A model generated the notes under the pieces. It saw only the letters and a program-made list of their open reading frames with translations, did not search any database and was not told the DNA's origin. DNA of 26,338 nucleotides from the NCBI GenBank assembly GCA_020025675.1, contig JAHHRS010000027.1:1-26338 (forward strand), written 5' to 3'. Each line of letters opens with the position of its first letter. The stretch's first letter is position 1. Origin of the DNA: Oscillospiraceae bacterium. GTDB taxonomy: Bacteria; Bacillota; Clostridia; Oscillospirales; Oscillospiraceae. The position numbers and the translations under genes were made by a program. Of the stretch, positions 6,746 to 14,982 are shown in pieces.

Positions 6746-9064
6746 ATGAAAAAGCTTATCGCCTTACTGCTCGCTGCTATGATGGTATTCTCTCTGGCAG
6801 CTTGCGGTGAAAAGCCTGCAGAAACTGCACCTGAAGAGTCCGCTGCTCCCACAGATGCACCTGCAGATGCTCCCGCAGAAGTTTCTGTCGATGAATCCAA
6901 GATCGCAGAGCTCAAGACCCTCAGCGGCAAGGAATATGGTACAGACTATATCTCCCTGTACAAACAGTTCGGTAAGGAAGTCAGCATTGCCGACGTCATT
7001 GAGGATGAAGAAACCGGTACCGCTTATATCGAGCGTGACGGCAAGTTCTACACCCTCGGACTTGACTTTCTGAGCCGTGCCATGGTTTATAACACCACTG
7101 TCCCCGAGGAGGGCGAGTGGGAAACCGAGAATGATGTCTACGCCGATTGGTGGAGACTGTACATCACCCGCTGGAACCAGCTCCTTCCCGAAATTCCCCT
7201 TTACTCCGATGAGTACTACGATTTCTACAACGCTCAGATAAAGGGTGTTGAGGAATTCCCCACCAACCCCTACTGGGCTCCTACTCAGGCTTCCATTGAC
7301 TGGACCTCTGAGAAGCCCGATAATTCCATTATTTTCGGCAGCACCACTGAACTGTCCGGTAAATTCCGTTACGCCATGTTCGCCGCAAACAGCCCCAATG
7401 CTGCTGACAATGATATTCAGAAGCTTATAACAGGTCTTTCCACCGTTGAGCAGACTCCCGACGGCAACTTTGAGTGGAACCCCACTGTTGTTAAGGAACA
7501 TCAGGAGGTCATTAACGAAGACGGTACCCAGACCTTTACCATTACACTTCACGAGGACCTGAAGTTCTCCGACGGCTCTCCCATCACTGCTAAGAACTAC
7601 CTGGTAATGCCCTTGGTATTCTCTACCCCCGTTGCAGCTCAGGCTGCCGGCAAGGACCACTCCGCAGGCATGCAGTATGTGGGCTTCCAGGGCTTTGACG
7701 CTTATACCGGCCCCGGCTGCCCCGCAGAGCTCCCTGTTCTTGACGGGGAGGGCAACCCCACTACTGACGCTGACGGTAATCCTCAGGTAATAAAAACCTC
7801 TAAGGAATTTGCCGGCTTCCGCCTCCTTGGTGACTACCAGTTCTCCGTTACCGTAGACTCTCAGTACATACCTTACTTCTACGCTATTCAGTATGCAACC
7901 TTTGATCCTCAGCCTTTGAACCTGTTCCTTAAGGATGCAGACATTAAGGATGACGGCAACGGCGCATACTTTACCGATGATTTCTATGCAAAGAACGGCG
8001 ACAAGTACGTTCTGGCTGACCACATCTATAATGGTGCATGGAACAGCGACAGCAGCTACCCCTACTCCGGTCAGTATGTTGTCTCCAAGTGGGATGACTC
8101 CGATAACTCCGTTGTCCTTACTCTGAACCCTGAGTACAAGGGCAACAGAGAAGGCAAGAAACCTTCCATCGAAAAGATCGTTTACAAGAAGGTAGTTGCT
8201 GCAACTCAGCTTGAAGACCTGAAGTCCGGCGGCGTTGACGTTCTTTCCACCATTAACGGCGGTGAGAGCATCTCTGAGGGTATCGCTCTTTGCGAGGCAA
8301 CTCCCGATAAGTTCGTTTACAGCCACTACAGCCGCGCAGGATATGGTAAGCTTGGCTTCCGTGCCGACTTCGGCCCTGTTCAGTTCACCGAAGTTCGTCA
8401 GGCTATCGCATACTGCATGGATAGAGCAAAGTTTGCTAAGGACTTCACCGGCGGTTACGGCGGTGCAGTTGACGGACCTTACTACTCCGGCTCCTGGATG
8501 TACAAGGAAGCTATTGCTGACGGCATGATGCTCAATGCATATGCTACTTCCGTTGACAGCGCTATTGCTGTTCTGGAGGAAGGCGGCTGGGTATATGCAG
8601 CTGACGGTTCCGACTACGTTTCCGGCGTCCGCTACAAGAAGATTCCCGCAGCCGAGATGGATCCCCGCGATATAACCTTTGCTTCCAAGGACGGCGCCTA
8701 CAAGACCGAGAAGGTGGGCGAGGATTACTACATGCCTCTGGTACTCAACTGGTACGGAACTACTCCCAACCCTGTTTCCGACCTGCTGATGACCGGCTTC
8801 CTTGAGAATGCAAACATGAAGAATGCAGGCTTTGTAATTCAGTACACTCTGGGTGACTTCAACCCCATGCTGGATGAGCTGTCTCAGGCTCCTATCTACG
8901 GCTTCTACAGCGGTACTCCTCTGTACACCTGCTTTAACTTTGCAACCGGTTATCCCTCCGCTGTTTATGACTACTCCTTCAACCTTACCATAGACCCTGC
9001 AGAGTTTGATAACTACAGCTTGTTCTACATCAAAGACCAGGCTGACGCATATTGGCTCCAGTAA
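6746..9064 (+). CDS. Large peptide-binding lipoprotein of ABC importer, family 5
   Basis: Extracellular substrate-binding component tethered to the membrane by lipid. MKKLIALLLAAMMVFSLAAC is a lipoprotein signal with lipobox LAAC, so Cys20 is the modified residue; residues 21-48 are an Ala/Pro/Glu/Asp linker. The family-5 (Opp/Dpp type) core begins near residue 194 (IIFGSTTELSGKFRYA) and includes HEDLKFSDGSPITAKNY (about 269-285) and the SAGYGKL-type middle region. At 772 residues it is much longer than the usual 520-600. The extension at 50-190 contains WNQLLPEIPLYSDEYYDFYN (143-162), a motif normally found near the C-terminus of this family, while the true C-terminus lacks it. First gene of operon 1; strong AAAGGAGG. 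Substrate is likely oligopeptide but unproven. Confidence 0.9.
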   Translation: MKKLIALLLAAMMVFSLAACGEKPAETAPEESAAPTDAPADAPAEVSVDESKIAELKTLSGKEYGTDYISLYKQFGKEVSIADVIEDEETGTAYIERDGKFYTLGLDFLSRAMVYNTTVPEEGEWETENDVYADWWRLYITRWNQLLPEIPLYSDEYYDFYNAQIKGVEEFPTNPYWAPTQASIDWTSEKPDNSIIFGSTTELSGKFRYAMFAANSPNAADNDIQKLITGLSTVEQTPDGNFEWNPTVVKEHQEVINEDGTQTFTITLHEDLKFSDGSPITAKNYLVMPLVFSTPVAAQAAGKDHSAGMQYVGFQGFDAYTGPGCPAELPVLDGEGNPTTDADGNPQVIKTSKEFAGFRLLGDYQFSVTVDSQYIPYFYAIQYATFDPQPLNLFLKDADIKDDGNGAYFTDDFYAKNGDKYVLADHIYNGAWNSDSSYPYSGQYVVSKWDDSDNSVVLTLNPEYKGNREGKKPSIEKIVYKKVVAATQLEDLKSGGVDVLSTINGGESISEGIALCEATPDKFVYSHYSRAGYGKLGFRADFGPVQFTEVRQAIAYCMDRAKFAKDFTGGYGGAVDGPYYSGSWMYKEAIADGMMLNAYATSVDSAIAVLEEGGWVYAADGSDYVSGVRYKKIPAAEMDPRDITFASKDGAYKTEKVGEDYYMPLVLNWYGTTPNPVSDLLMTGFLENANMKNAGFVIQYTLGDFNPMLDELSQAPIYGFYSGTPLYTCFNFATGYPSAVYDYSFNLTIDPAEFDNYSLFYIKDQADAYWLQ

Positions 9065-9097
9065 TTTTAACCGTCCCTTTTAAGGGATAGCATTAAT

Positions 9098-9140
9098 AGC
9101 GCCGCGGAAGAGGGGCGTCGCCCCTCTTCCGCATTGCGCT
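9098..9140 (+). other. GC-rich intercistronic hairpin after the lipoprotein gene
   Basis: A perfect 13-bp stem (9104-9116 with 9120-9132, loop GTC) is extended by AGCGC (9098-9102) with GCGCT (9136-9140). It is followed by an A run, not a T run, so on the plus strand it does not look like a terminator; on the minus strand it would have the T-tract. A smaller hairpin (9074-9087) precedes it. Such elements between a binding-protein gene and its permeases often protect the upstream mRNA, giving more lipoprotein than permease; that role is inferred. Confidence 0.7.
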
Positions 9141-9178
9141 CTAAAAAAATGACAGAAGTTTTTACAAAAGATAAAGAA

Positions 9179-9261
9179 TACCGCAGAATATAGGAAAAAT
9201 GGCGGTAAAATCCTGTATATAATTAAGAGGTATTATGGGATAACTTTTAATTATATACAGG
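9179..9261 (+). repeat. Nested inverted repeats ahead of the operon 1 permeases
   Basis: TACCGC (9179-9184) is complementary to GCGGTA (9202-9207). Next, arms 9212-9229 and 9244-9261 form an 18-bp stem with one G-U pair and a 14-base loop. A TATAAT lies inside the left arm (9218-9223) without a convincing -35. There is no T-tract. It may be an operator, an internal promoter region or an RNA element; I cannot decide. The rest of the 262-base gap is otherwise unremarkable. Confidence 0.6.
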
Positions 9262-9332
9262 GTAGAAAGCGGACCGCACAGATGCGAGACGCGTAATTTA
9301 TCCGTTTAACAGGCAAGAAATGAGGAATGACT

Positions 9333-10376
9333 ATGCTAAAATACAGCCTGAAAAGAATTGGGTACATGCTGATAGTATTGATACTGCTCTCTTTTATTAT
9401 GTTCATGATTTACAGCCTTGTGCCGTCTAACAGAGCATATCAGGATGCCAAAACCCAGGTAAATGCTATGAAAAATACGATTCCAAAGGGACAAATGGAC
9501 GAGTATTTTAATAAGCTATATCTGGAATATCAGCGCAAATACGGTACTGATACAGACAATAAGCTTGTAAGATACCTTCGCTGGATAGGCGTTGCACCTC
9601 TGTATGACGGCTCTTACAACGGCCTTTTGCAGGGAAATCTGGGATGGTCTTATGAAAAGCAGAAGCCGGTGCTTGAGGTAGTTGGTCCTCCAATGAAGAA
9701 CACAATCAAGATCAATATTTTTGCTACCATTCTGGCTCTTGGAATAACAATTCCTTTGGGAATTCACTGCGCTGTTAAAAGAGGCTCCAGATTTGATCAG
9801 GGAGTGCAGATAGTTACAATAGTGGGTTACAGTTTGCCCACCTTCCTAATATCTATTCTTTTTATATGGCTGTTTAGCTCAAAGCTACATATTTTCCCGC
9901 CAAGTGGAATGCAGACTCCGGGTTCTAACTTTGTGGGCATGAGAAAGTTCTGGGATGAGCTTTATTATCTGGCTCTCCCCCTTATAACTATGACTTTCTG
10001 CTCTTTGGGCGGAATGACAAGATACGTCCGTGCATCCATGATAGATGCTCTTTCTCTTGACTGCATTAAAACCGCAAGAGCCAAAGGCCTCCGTGAGAGA
10101 GCCGTTATTTACTCCCACGCATGGCGTAACGCTCTTATCCCCATTGTCACTCTTGTTGTGGGCTGGTTTTTAGGAATTTTTACCGGTTCTCTTGTTATTG
10201 AGGATATGTTTGCAATAAACGGTATGGGCAGACTTATGATTCAGTCTCTTCGTGCCGCTGACTACGATGTTGTACTGCTCATGCAGATGTTCTATGTGGC
10301 AGTTTCGCTTATTGGCAACCTTATTGTAGATATTATCTATGGTTTAGTGGACCCCAGAGTCCGTGTTTCAAAGTAA
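9333..10376 (+). CDS. OppB/DppB-like ABC permease, enlarged external loop
   Basis: Membrane subunit of peptide importer operon 1. Residues 10-30 form the first membrane helix, and the C-terminal two-thirds has five more helices and the EAA coupling motif CIKTARAKGLRERAVIYSHA before the LIPIVTLVVGW helix. I prefer ATG 9333 over ATG 9327 because GAGGA (9322-9326) touches the latter but is 6 bases from the former, and MLKYSLKRIG is the usual start. At 347 residues it is about 40 longer than the second operon's OppB (309); the excess is mainly in the external segment between helices 1 and 2 (about 31-115), which is charged and helical. It is followed 13 bases later by the OppC-like gene. Confidence 0.92.
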   Translation: MLKYSLKRIGYMLIVLILLSFIMFMIYSLVPSNRAYQDAKTQVNAMKNTIPKGQMDEYFNKLYLEYQRKYGTDTDNKLVRYLRWIGVAPLYDGSYNGLLQGNLGWSYEKQKPVLEVVGPPMKNTIKINIFATILALGITIPLGIHCAVKRGSRFDQGVQIVTIVGYSLPTFLISILFIWLFSSKLHIFPPSGMQTPGSNFVGMRKFWDELYYLALPLITMTFCSLGGMTRYVRASMIDALSLDCIKTARAKGLRERAVIYSHAWRNALIPIVTLVVGWFLGIFTGSLVIEDMFAINGMGRLMIQSLRAADYDVVLLMQMFYVAVSLIGNLIVDIIYGLVDPRVRVSK

Positions 10377-10389
10377 GGAGGAGAGGAAA

Positions 10390-12378
10390 ATGAGCAAAAA
10401 CATAAAAAAGTCCTCTCAGGACTTATTTAAAACATTAGGCGGATGGGTTCGCCGTCTTTGGAAAGGCGGAAGCAACGAATTGGCAGATGAAATGCCTTCC
10501 ATCGGCGCTGCAGCAGCAAGAGCCGCAGACGTAGAAGAAATTGTCAGCCCCGGCAGACAGATTTTAAATAACTTTTTGGAAAGGAAGCTGGCGGTAGGCG
10601 CTCTTATCCTGCTTATCGTCATGTTTCTTACCATGTTTATCGGCCCTCTTATGATGCCGAAATACAGAGATGCCTACACTGAAGTTACACAGAAGAGCAT
10701 CCCGCCCACAATGTCTCTCATGTCCGTTCCCAGAGAACTTCGTGGCGACATCAAAATGATAGACGGCTTCGGCTCATTTACCGTTGGCCTTTCAAATGCA
10801 GGCAAGGTTTATGTCTGGGGCTCTACCAAGATCGGTACTACCGGCGTTGACGTTGCGGATATTCCTCAGGAAGTCAAGGATGCAAACATTGTAATGGTTG
10901 CTGCCGGTATTGACCATATTGTTGCAATAGCAGATACCGGTAAGGTTTACTGCTGGGGCAACAACAAGCTGGGTCAGTTCGGAACCGAGAAGGAGGCCCG
11001 GGAAAGAGGCGAGGATATAAACCCCAATATCGCCTATGAGCCTGAAATTCTCCGCACTTCCGGAATTGATGTGAGCCGTATTAAAAAGCTTACCTGCGGA
11101 TTCCAGACCTCTGCCATTATTCTTGATGACGGTACTATGTACCTGTGGGGCAATAAGAACGCCTACACCAATATGGACCTGTTCCTTGCCGCCGGAAACA
11201 TGTATGATCTGGACTTTACTCTTAACTATATAGTAGGAATTAACGGTAAGAGACGTACTATCTACACCGGCTCCCGCGGACTTTACGATGTGGTCAGACC
11301 TAACCTTGACCAGAGAACAGAGTCTATTAAAGACTACCTTGGCGGGCGCAAGATAGAGCGTATTGTGGCTACCAACACATCTTTAGCTCTTATGCTGGAT
11401 GACGGTTCTGTCTGCTTTGCAGGTGACTTCCCCGGCGGAGTTATTCCTGCACCCAATCTTCCTGCCGATGAGCACTTTGTGGATATAGTGGGCGGTTCAT
11501 ACCATTACAGCGGTATAACCGATAAGGGCAATGTTTACTCCTGGGGTGCTGATAACCTTAACCAGTGCAATGCACCTAAGAAAGTTAAAAACGTTGACAG
11601 ACTCTATTCCGGTTCGTTCCAGACCTATGCTGTCCGTGAGGACGGTAAGCTTCTGGATAAATGGGGTCTCAAGGGCTACCTGTTTGGAACAGATATTCAC
11701 GGTGCCGATATATTCCAGCGTATTATTAACGGCGGACGTATGACCATGACTATTGGTGCCGTTTCAGTAATTATCTCAACTATTATCGGTATTATAATCG
11801 GATGTCTTGCCGGCTACTTCGGCGGAAAAGTAGATATTATACTCATGCGAGTGGCCGAAATTTTCAGAGCTATACCGTTTTTACCGTTTGCAATGATTCT
11901 TTCCGCTGTAATGGGCAGAATGAATCTGTCAGAGACTATGCGAATATTTATTATAATGTGCATACTGGGCGTTCTGTCATGGCCGGGACTTGCCACTCTG
12001 GTTAGAGGCGAGGTTCTGGTTGCCCGTGAAAGTGAGTATGTCACAGCTGCAAAGGCTATGGGCGTTAAGGAAAAGACCATTGCATTTAAGCATATTCTTC
12101 CTAACGTTATGAGCGTTATACTTGTTACTCTTATGCTGGACTTCGGTACCTGCATGCTTACAGAATCCCAATTGAGCTATCTGGGATTTGGCGTTGCCTA
12201 CCCACGGCCTACATGGGGTAATATGCTTAACGGCGCCAATAACGCTACTATTATCAATACCTACTGGTGGCAGTGGCTCTTTACCGGTATTTTCCTTGCA
12301 GTCACCACAATTTGCATTAACATCGTTGGTGACGCACTCCGTGATGTTATGGACCCCAAGTCCAGCGTGGAAAAGTAA
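10390..12378 (+). CDS. OppC-like ABC permease with inserted RCC1-type beta-propeller
   Basis: Second membrane subunit of importer operon 1, with a unique build. Residues 1-66 are cytoplasmic, 67-88 the first membrane helix. Residues about 120-427 hold RCC1-type repeats, recognised by the hydrophobic-G...aLxxdGxvyxWG pattern at about 122-150, 166-198, 229-256, 274-297, 322-346, 363-393 and 402-427; WG pairs stand at 143, 189, 253, 385 and 425. Seven units fit a complete propeller. The permease then resumes with LFGTDIHGADIFQRIINGGR (431-450), the family's usual LGTDxxGRD segment, followed by five helices and the EAA loop YVTAAKAMGVKEKTIAFKHI. Total 663 residues against 352 for the second operon's OppC. 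By topology the propeller faces outside, near the lipoprotein. Start at 10390 is set by AAGGAGG; an in-frame ATG at 10363 overlaps the previous gene. Codon use is uniform across the insert. Confidence 0.92.
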   Translation: MSKNIKKSSQDLFKTLGGWVRRLWKGGSNELADEMPSIGAAAARAADVEEIVSPGRQILNNFLERKLAVGALILLIVMFLTMFIGPLMMPKYRDAYTEVTQKSIPPTMSLMSVPRELRGDIKMIDGFGSFTVGLSNAGKVYVWGSTKIGTTGVDVADIPQEVKDANIVMVAAGIDHIVAIADTGKVYCWGNNKLGQFGTEKEARERGEDINPNIAYEPEILRTSGIDVSRIKKLTCGFQTSAIILDDGTMYLWGNKNAYTNMDLFLAAGNMYDLDFTLNYIVGINGKRRTIYTGSRGLYDVVRPNLDQRTESIKDYLGGRKIERIVATNTSLALMLDDGSVCFAGDFPGGVIPAPNLPADEHFVDIVGGSYHYSGITDKGNVYSWGADNLNQCNAPKKVKNVDRLYSGSFQTYAVREDGKLLDKWGLKGYLFGTDIHGADIFQRIINGGRMTMTIGAVSVIISTIIGIIIGCLAGYFGGKVDIILMRVAEIFRAIPFLPFAMILSAVMGRMNLSETMRIFIIMCILGVLSWPGLATLVRGEVLVARESEYVTAAKAMGVKEKTIAFKHILPNVMSVILVTLMLDFGTCMLTESQLSYLGFGVAYPRPTWGNMLNGANNATIINTYWWQWLFTGIFLAVTTICINIVGDALRDVMDPKSSVEK

Positions 12379-12390
12379 GGAGGGAAAGAC

Positions 12391-13404
12391 ATGCCGCTGT
12401 TAGAAATTAAAAACCTTAGAACATTTTTTAAAACAAAAAAGGGTATAGTCAAGGCTGTTAACGACGTGTCCTATTCCCTTGAAGAGGGAAAGACCATTGG
12501 TATAGTGGGCGAATCCGGTTCCGGTAAGTCTGTTTCCGCCATGAGTATACTGGGTCTTCTGGATGATAACGGATACATTGAATCCGGCTCCATCAAGTTT
12601 GAGGGTCGTGAGCTTACAAACCTTCCTATGGATGAGATGTATAAAATCCGAGGAAACGCAATTTCCGTTATATTTCAGGAGCCTATGACTTCGCTGAACC
12701 CTGTTTTCACTGTGGAACGCCAGCTTAGTGAACCTTTTATGGTACACCAGGGTATGAAGAAAAAAGAGGCAAGGGAAAACGCACTTCGTATGCTTTATGA
12801 TGTTCAGATTCCAAATCCTGAAGCTGTTATGAAGCAGTACCCCCACCAGCTCTCAGGCGGTATGCGTCAGAGAGTAATGATTGCTATGGCTCTTGCCTGC
12901 CGGCCTAAAATACTTATCGCAGATGAGCCTACCACTGCACTTGACGTTACAATTCAGGCCCAGATACTTCGCCTGATGAATGACCTTCAGAAAGAAAAGG
13001 GAACAGCCATAATATTTATTACCCATGACCTTGGCGTAATAAATGAAATGGCAGACGATGTTGCGGTTATGTATTGCGGACAGGTTGTGGAGAAGGCCTC
13101 TGCACGAACTATTTTTGATAATTGCAAAATGAGCCACCCCTACACCGAGGGACTTATGTTCTCTATCCCCCGCATAGAGAATGCGGGCAGCAAGATAGAG
13201 CCTATTCCCGGTGTAGTCCCCCATCCTTTGAACTTACCCAAGGGCTGCAAGTTTGCTCCCCGATGCAAGTACTGCACTCAGAAGTGCATTGATGAAGAAC
13301 CCGTACTGACTGACGTAGGCAATGGACAGCTTATCCGTTGCTTCTATCCTGAGAAGGAGGTGAGACAGAGTGCCGAGCACAAAAAAATTACTGTCAATAA
13401 CTAA
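12391..13404 (+). CDS. OppD/DppD-like ABC ATPase
   Basis: One of two cytoplasmic ATPases powering importer operon 1. Walker A GESGSGKS (40-47), Q-loop Gln96 in IFQEPMTSLNP, signature LSGGMRQR (154-161), Walker B ILIADEP (174-180) and switch His212 (THDLG) are all intact. The C-terminal oligopeptide-transporter extension has the cysteine set C286, C292, C299 and C317 (GCKFAPRCKYCTQKC...IRC), a pattern that holds a 4Fe-4S cluster in some family members. Length 337 is normal, so unlike the other subunits this one carries no insertion. RBS GGAGGG; 12 bases after the permease gene and overlapping the next gene by 35 bases. Confidence 0.95.
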   Translation: MPLLEIKNLRTFFKTKKGIVKAVNDVSYSLEEGKTIGIVGESGSGKSVSAMSILGLLDDNGYIESGSIKFEGRELTNLPMDEMYKIRGNAISVIFQEPMTSLNPVFTVERQLSEPFMVHQGMKKKEARENALRMLYDVQIPNPEAVMKQYPHQLSGGMRQRVMIAMALACRPKILIADEPTTALDVTIQAQILRLMNDLQKEKGTAIIFITHDLGVINEMADDVAVMYCGQVVEKASARTIFDNCKMSHPYTEGLMFSIPRIENAGSKIEPIPGVVPHPLNLPKGCKFAPRCKYCTQKCIDEEPVLTDVGNGQLIRCFYPEKEVRQSAEHKKITVNN

Positions 13405-14977
13405 TCTTAAAAAATATTTCCCCGTTGCCAAGGACTCCGTCTTCCAGAAGGAACAGCTTTACGTCCGTGCAAACGAAGATATATCCCTTGATATATATGA
13501 GGGGGAAACTCTGGGTATCGTCGGAGAAAGCGGCTGTGGTAAGTCTACTCTTGGCCGCACTCTGCTTCAGCTTTACCCCCAGACTGCCGGAATTACTATG
13601 TACTACGGTACAAATATTGCAGACTTCCCCTGCAGTTATGTACCGGATACTCTTAAAAATCTTGATAAATACAAGAACCAAATTAAAAAAGCCAGCGAAA
13701 AGGCTCAGGAGCTTATAAAGAAGGTAGAGGAAGCCGGCGGCGAGGAAAAAGCCGATTTCTATCTTCTGCAGGATAAGAACCTTGCCGTTTCCGAAGAGCA
13801 GACCACTCTGAGCCATGTGGTAAAGATACTTGGCGGTTTCTACGCAGTGGATGAGGGAAATAAGGGCAGAGATCTGATGCTCAAAATACATGAGGCAAAC
13901 GTGAAGCGTGTGACTAATCTTTATAAGCTGATAAGCGCACGTATGGAGAGAGAGCATCTCTATGCTGTTAAAGAAGACAAGAACATGGACAAGGTGCTGG
14001 AAATGCGCAAAAAAGCAGATGAATCTGTCCAGGAACTTGAAAAGCTTAATGCAGAAAACGAGGCCGCTGTTAAAGCCCTTAACAGTGAGTTGGATGCCCT
14101 TAAACAGAGCTATGCCTCAAACGAGGAATTCCAGAAGTATGAGGCTTTAAGAGATGACGGTATAGATTTATCCAGACTTAAATATAACGAAATGCGTTAT
14201 CTGCGCCGTGATTTGCAGATTATTTTTCAGGATCCTTACTCCTCTCTTAACCCCCGCTTTACTATCGGCCAGATAATTGAGGAAGGTCTGCTTACCCATA
14301 ACATGTATAAGCACGGCTCTCCCAAAATGCGTGAGCACATTGTTGAAACAATGGAGGAATGCGGACTTCAGGAGTACATGCTTCACCGTTACCCCCACCA
14401 GTTCTCCGGCGGTCAGCGCCAGAGAGTTGCCATAGCCCGTGCCCTTGCCGTTAACCCGAAGTTTATCGTGTGCGACGAGTGCGTATCTGCACTTGACGTG
14501 TCCATACAGTCCCAGATAATAAACCTTCTGCAGGAGCTTAAAGAGAAAGAACATCTGACTTATATGTTTATCTCTCATGACCTTTCTGTTGTCCGTTACA
14601 TTTCCGACCGTATATGCGTTATGTATCTGGGTAATGTGGTTGAGCTTGCAGATGCGGCAACTATCTTCTCAGACCCCAGACACCCCTACACTGTGGCTCT
14701 TCTCAGCTCCATTCCTACAACGGACCTGGATCCCTCTTCCAAAGAGCGCATTATTCTTGAAGGTAACATTCCTTCTCCCATAAAGCCTCCGTCCGGATGC
14801 AAGTTCCATACCCGCTGCTATATGGCCTGTGAAAAGTGCAAGAGAGTTCCGCCTGAACTTCGTGAGGTTGAGCCGGGTCACTTCCTTGCCTGCCACTTCC
14901 CGGAGAAGAAGATTGATGAAAAGGGTAATTACCTTTTTGAACTTCCCAAAATGGAGCGGAAGTCTGAGAAAGGCTGA
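13370..14977 (+). CDS. OppF/DppF-like ABC ATPase with large coiled-coil insertion
   Basis: Partner ATPase of operon 1. Walker A GESGCGKS (52-59), Q-loop Gln287 (IIFQDPYSSLNPR), signature FSGGQRQR (345-352), Walker B FIVCDE (365-370) and switch His403 (ISHDLS) are present, and the C-terminal oligopeptide tail has its cysteines (GCKFHTRC...CEKC...ACHFP). Between Walker A and the Q-loop lie 228 residues, against 42 in the second operon's OppF. The extra residues 81-265 are Lys/Glu-rich with heptad-like stretches (about 93-122 and 171-250) and resemble a coiled-coil hairpin. Cys371 replaces the proline of the usual DEPVSALD. Start is a GTG behind GGAGG (13356-13360), overlapping the OppD-like gene by 35 bases, so translation is coupled. 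The 535-residue length compares with about 330 for the family. Confidence 0.93.
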   Translation: MPSTKKLLSITNLKKYFPVAKDSVFQKEQLYVRANEDISLDIYEGETLGIVGESGCGKSTLGRTLLQLYPQTAGITMYYGTNIADFPCSYVPDTLKNLDKYKNQIKKASEKAQELIKKVEEAGGEEKADFYLLQDKNLAVSEEQTTLSHVVKILGGFYAVDEGNKGRDLMLKIHEANVKRVTNLYKLISARMEREHLYAVKEDKNMDKVLEMRKKADESVQELEKLNAENEAAVKALNSELDALKQSYASNEEFQKYEALRDDGIDLSRLKYNEMRYLRRDLQIIFQDPYSSLNPRFTIGQIIEEGLLTHNMYKHGSPKMREHIVETMEECGLQEYMLHRYPHQFSGGQRQRVAIARALAVNPKFIVCDECVSALDVSIQSQIINLLQELKEKEHLTYMFISHDLSVVRYISDRICVMYLGNVVELADAATIFSDPRHPYTVALLSSIPTTDLDPSSKERIILEGNIPSPIKPPSGCKFHTRCYMACEKCKRVPPELREVEPGHFLACHFPEKKIDEKGNYLFELPKMERKSEKG

Positions 14978-14982
14978 GAAGT

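Noticed and set aside
6764..8326. Open frame of 520 codons opposite the operon 1 lipoprotein gene
   Set aside because: Same codon-bias shadow effect; the sense frame has a clear signal peptide and a family match.
9098..9140. Ordinary rho-independent terminator ending a one-gene lipoprotein unit
   Set aside because: The stem is followed by A residues, not Ts, on the plus strand, and the following genes lack an obvious own promoter.
10747..11670. RCC1 segment as an assembly chimera or a separate gene
   Set aside because: The frame is continuous through both junctions, codon use is the same on both sides, no internal start with a ribosome binding site is evident, and the permease motif resumes at the expected residue.
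13370..13404. Frameshift between the two operon 1 ATPase genes
   Set aside because: Both proteins are complete; the 35-base overlap is a normal coupled GTG start behind GGAGG.
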